64,000 nucleotides of DNA, taken from assembly GCA_964398775.1 (NCBI GenBank), contig CAYNND010000006.1, forward strand, positions 5,869 to 69,868, written 5' to 3'. The translations under genes and the position numbers were made by a program. The notes under the pieces were generated by a model. The model searched no databases. It saw only the letters and a list, made by a program, of their open reading frames with translations, and had not been told where the DNA came from. The DNA is from CAYNND01 sp964398775. Lineage in GTDB: Bacteria > Patescibacteriota > Minisyncoccia > Phycocordibacterales > UBA2100. How positions within the stretch are numbered: the stretch's first letter is position 1; every line of letters begins with the position of its first letter. Positions 61,088 through 64,000 of this stretch are shown piece after piece.

Positions 61088-61122
61088 AGTAGTGCGCTCT
61101 ATCTATCAAGACAGGGCACAAC

Positions 61123-61185
61123 GTTCTTTGAAAACTAAATAGAGAATAAAAAAGCACGCTGTGCTCTGGACTTGTTCCAGTTTTT
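61123..61185 (+). promoter_or_regulatory. boxA-like element followed by two hairpins in the leader
   Basis: GTTCTTTGAAAACT (61123-61136) matches the boxA antitermination motif of rRNA operons (TGCTCTTTGAAAAC in Bacillus). AGCAC-GCT-GTGCT (61153-61165) follows, then CTGGA-CTTGT-TCCAG with TTTTT (61166-61185), a small intrinsic-terminator shape. Antitermination by NusB/NusE/NusG at boxA could let polymerase pass it. Confidence 0.55.
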
Positions 61186-61222
61186 CCGTTCGACTGATTT
61201 TGTCCCACAATGGCGTAAGCCC

Positions 61223-61506
61223 ACATACATACTATATGTATGGAGTCCTGCATCTCCGAAAGACACATTCATTCTTGTCAGCTACCCTTTCACACATTTC
61301 GTCTCACTCGCTCATGCAAGTGAGTGAGTGGAGTCAGTGGGAGGTGAGTTGTTGCAAATGGCTCGGTGCGTCAGATACACAGAGTCACTTGTATGTGCAT
61401 GCCGTCGATACGTATGCACAAGCTCGGGCAACCGAGTTTACCAAATCGTGTTTATCAATTTTACAAAAGGGTGACGCGCAAGCGTTACTCCAAAATTATT
61501 CTGTAT
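61223..61506 (+). other. Structured 5' leader of the surface-layer gene
   Basis: Contains a CATACATA/TATGTATG hairpin near 61224-61243 and a CTCACT...AGTGAG inverted repeat near 61303-61330. No Shine-Dalgarno is visible directly before the ATG at 61507. A 149-codon open frame crosses this leader into the gene in another frame and looks like a chance opening. Confidence 0.4.
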
Positions 61507-64000
61507 ATGAGTATCACAAAGATCGCAGCTGCGGTCGCGGGTATTACACTCGCAGCTCTTGCTTCAACAGCAAGCGCACAGACCACAACTTGCTATTCGT
61601 TCACACTTAACCACAAGCTCGGCAACGTAGGTGGTGAAGTCATGATGGTTCAGAAGTTCCTCAACATGTCAGCAGCAACACAGGTTGCAGCAACAGGTGC
61701 AGGTTCAGCTGGCCTCGAGACTACACGCTTCGGAGGTCTCACAAAGGCTGCTGTAGCAAAGTTCCAGGCTGCTAACGGTGTTTCACCGGTATCAGGTTAC
61801 TGGGGCCCGCTTACACGAGCAAAGGCAAATGCACTTGAGGCAGCTCGCTGTGCAAACAACAACAACAGCAACAACAACACAACACCAGCAACTGGTGATG
61901 CGACACTTGCTGCTGCACCACAGCCAGGTAACTCACTTGCACCAGCAGGTGCTGCTCGCGTACCGTTCACTAAGTTCACAGTTACAGCAGGTTCAACTGC
62001 AGTTACATTGAACTCAGTAACAGTAGAGCGCGGCGGACTCGCTTCTGACACTGCGTTTGCAAACGTTATCCTTTTGGATGACATGGGCAACCAGCTCGGA
62101 ACTGAGAAGGTTCTTAACTCTAACCACCAGGCAACTATTGGTACACCAGTAGTTATCCCAGCTGGTTCGACAAAGACTTTCACAGTCGCAGCGAACATGG
62201 CAACATCTACAACAACTTCAGCAGGACAGGTCGCTGTCTTCTCAGTTGTTTCAGCTAATGCATCAGGTACAGTTGGAGGTTCACTTCCAATCACAGGTGC
62301 ACAGCACACAATCAACGCATCACTCGCACTTGGTCAGGCTACAGTAGATCGAGGTCCTCTCGATCCTATCTCAGCTGTAACTAAGGAGATTGGTACAGTT
62401 GGTTACACATTTGCTTCATACAAGATCACAGCAGGTTCTGCTGAGAAGGTCCGCGTATGGGGTATCCGCGTAAACCAGGCAGGCTCAGTTGCAGGTTCTG
62501 ACCTCGCAAACCTTAAGATGGTTGTCGATGGTACAGAGTATGCACCAACATGGTCAGCAGACGGTAAATACGCACAGTTCAACTTCCCAGGTGGCATTGT
62601 CATTGACAAGGGCCTCGTGAAGGAGTTCTCAGTAAAGGGTGACGTAGTCGGTGGTTCAGGACGAACTATCTCTATGGACATCTACCGCTTGACTGATATC
62701 CAGGTAACTGGAGAGACATACGGCTACGGAATCACTCCGACAGCTACTGGCTCATTCTCATCAACAGCAAACCCTGCATACAACGCAGGCGATGTAACTG
62801 TTAACGCAGGTACATTCAACTCAGTGCAAAAGTCTGCTCTTGCTCCAGCTGCAAACGTTGGTAAGCAAAAGGCAAACGAAATCATTGGTGCGTTCACTGT
62901 AGACTTGAAGGGTGAGAAGGTACAGGTCCAGGCTCTCAAGATGGATCTTACTGTAGACGCAGGTTCAGTATCACGCCAGATCACCAACGTAACACTTGTT
63001 GATCAGAACGGTGCAGTTCTTGCAGGTCCTTCAGACTCAACAGTTCTTGCAGTCTCAGGTGGAAACAACGCAAACGCTCTTACATTCTCAGCAGTTACAT
63101 TCCCAGCGGGTGCAACAACTGTCTACGTAAAGGGTCAGCTTGATTCTAACTGGGCACAGGATGACACTGTTACTGTAATCACAACTCCATCTACACAATG
63201 GACAGGAGTAACTGGTGAGACAAGTGGAAACAACATTTCACTCGGATCTCTCTCAGCACCGATTTCAGCTAACACAATGACTGTTAAAGCAGCTGCTCTT
63301 ACTGTCAACACTTTGACTACTCCGTCTGCACAGACTGTAGTTAAGGGTTCAGGAAAGCATCACTTCGCTACTATCTCTCTTGACGGTTCTAACTCAGGTG
63401 AGGACGTACGCGTAAGTAACATCACACTTACTGATACAGTTGGTGTAGGTGCTGCTGTAACAAACATCGATAACGTTGAATTGTTCGCCGACCTTACGTC
63501 AGCAAACAACAGTGACGTTCGCATGGGCAAGTTCGAGACACGCGTTAAGAGTGCAGAGCAGTTCACTGCAGCTACACTCGTAATGGCACTCGACACGCAC
63601 GTCAACGTTGCGAAGAACAGTCAGGTAGAAGTAGGAGTCTTCGCAGATGTTTCATCTGCTGAAGTTGCTGCTGGTACACACCGAATTAACGCATCTGCAA
63701 CAGCAGCTGTCGGTCTTACTTCAGGTGCAACTGTTACTCCAACTATCGGAGTTGCTACTGGTCAGGTCATGACTGTTGCTGACACAGGTACTCTCGCTGT
63801 CTCACTTGCTCCTTCTAGCCCAGCTACAAAGCAGGTTGTTGGAAACGTTGCAGGTGTTGACCTCGCAGTACTCAAGCTCCGCGCAGAGAACGAAGATGTT
63901 GACCTTCAGCAATTGAAGCTCTCAATCCCTTCTGCTCCTATCGCGGCAAGTTTGGCAGGTAACAAGATCATGGTATACGATGGTGCAACAAAGATTGGTG
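61507..64000 (+). CDS. Probable S-layer/major surface protein, 3' end outside window
   Basis: 831 codons visible and still open at the window end. Signal peptide MSITKIAAAVAGITLAALAS with TASA cleavage, then a peptidoglycan_binding_1-type domain (~25-115: GGEVMMVQKFLN, LTKAAVAKFQAANGVSPVSG, WGPLTRAKANAL), an Asn-rich linker and long repeats of beta domains rich in Ala, Thr, Val, Ser and Gly. Codon choice is strongly restricted (GCA, GTT/GTA, AAC, CTC/CTT), as expected for a very highly expressed protein. Together with the long leader this suggests the main cell-surface protein, but S-layer status is inferred. Confidence 0.88.
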   Translation, partial: MSITKIAAAVAGITLAALASTASAQTTTCYSFTLNHKLGNVGGEVMMVQKFLNMSAATQVAATGAGSAGLETTRFGGLTKAAVAKFQAANGVSPVSGYWGPLTRAKANALEAARCANNNNSNNNTTPATGDATLAAAPQPGNSLAPAGAARVPFTKFTVTAGSTAVTLNSVTVERGGLASDTAFANVILLDDMGNQLGTEKVLNSNHQATIGTPVVIPAGSTKTFTVAANMATSTTTSAGQVAVFSVVSANASGTVGGSLPITGAQHTINASLALGQATVDRGPLDPISAVTKEIGTVGYTFASYKITAGSAEKVRVWGIRVNQAGSVAGSDLANLKMVVDGTEYAPTWSADGKYAQFNFPGGIVIDKGLVKEFSVKGDVVGGSGRTISMDIYRLTDIQVTGETYGYGITPTATGSFSSTANPAYNAGDVTVNAGTFNSVQKSALAPAANVGKQKANEIIGAFTVDLKGEKVQVQALKMDLTVDAGSVSRQITNVTLVDQNGAVLAGPSDSTVLAVSGGNNANALTFSAVTFPAGATTVYVKGQLDSNWAQDDTVTVITTPSTQWTGVTGETSGNNISLGSLSAPISANTMTVKAAALTVNTLTTPSAQTVVKGSGKHHFATISLDGSNSGEDVRVSNITLTDTVGVGAAVTNIDNVELFADLTSANNSDVRMGKFETRVKSAEQFTAATLVMALDTHVNVAKNSQVEVGVFADVSSAEVAAGTHRINASATAAVGLTSGATVTPTIGVATGQVMTVADTGTLAVSLAPSSPATKQVVGNVAGVDLAVLKLRAENEDVDLQQLKLSIPSAPIAASLAGNKIMVYDGATKIG

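Noticed and set aside
61161..61610. 149-codon ORF across the surface-gene leader
   Set aside because: It runs into the real gene in another frame, has no start signals, and its composition is unlike any protein nearby.
1..64000. UGA recoding (as in Gracilibacteria/Absconditabacteria)
   Set aside because: UGA terminates several genes at sensible ends, and no conserved protein needs UGA read-through.

Overview
The window looks like a chromosome segment of a Patescibacteria (CPR) bacterium, most likely Paceibacterota/Parcubacteria. The reasons are: many secreted or single-pass surface proteins with peptidoglycan-binding, Ig-like and Kre9/Knh1-like modules; a eukaryote/archaea-type single-chain glycyl-tRNA synthetase and a type-2 IleRS; a stand-alone riboflavin kinase; DUF475 and patatin genes; short r-proteins; and compact gene packing. 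UGA behaves as a normal stop. The taxonomic call is inference from gene content, because no 16S gene is present.

Layout. 1-3070: the end of a Pro/Gln-rich coiled-coil protein, tRNA-His, and a small membrane protein with Hsp20. 3077-7530 (minus): riboflavin kinase, an EamA transporter, a rifampin-phosphotransferase-like ATP/His-domain protein and a membrane protein. 7558-14244 (minus): a complete tryptophan operon in the order trpE-G-D-F-C-B-A, preceded by a T-box leader with antiterminator, terminator and a candidate UGG specifier. 14263-17515: rsmE, DUF475, patatin and an RRM protein. 17562-25723: a surface-protein island. It holds a TPR protein, a Cys-rich repeat protein, five paralogues that share one secreted N-terminal module but carry different heads (C1q/TNF-like or S74-chaperone fibre), and two related membrane-anchored small proteins. 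25775-28400: a SIMPL protein, a structured intergenic region, then secE-nusG-rplK. 28443-32760: a nucleotide module with divergent dCMP deaminase, a thymidylate-synthase-family enzyme with an Asp at the substrate-selecting Asn, a dUTPase/Dcd-like protein, DHFR, three acetyltransferases and MazG. 32798-53292: argS, ileS, glyQS, metG, recO, sppA, tatD, a Nudix gene, an AI-2E family transporter, and large secreted or anchored proteins. 53410-54696: rpsF-ssb-rpsR. 54714-59816 (minus): a membrane protein, efp (with Met at the position of the modified Lys34), recA, a small anchored protein and ftsK. 59982-60803: a winged-helix protein. 60804-64000: a 700-base structured leader with a boxA-like element, then the 5' part of a probable S-layer or major surface protein running off the window.

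A recurring regulatory theme is that many transcription units have a -10 hexamer ending only 6-7 bases before the start codon. This predicts leaderless mRNAs, and it also corrects several start codons. Genes inside operons overlap or abut, and a few (such as 59982 and the small ORFs at 26838 and 48389) keep Shine-Dalgarno-like sequences.

Most noteworthy: the T-box-controlled full trp operon in a lineage usually assumed auxotrophic; the modular C1q/S74 surface cassette; the nucleotide module whose enzyme residues hint at methylation at the dCMP level; the boxA-containing leader of the surface-layer gene; the M34 EF-P; and three small unannotated ORFs.
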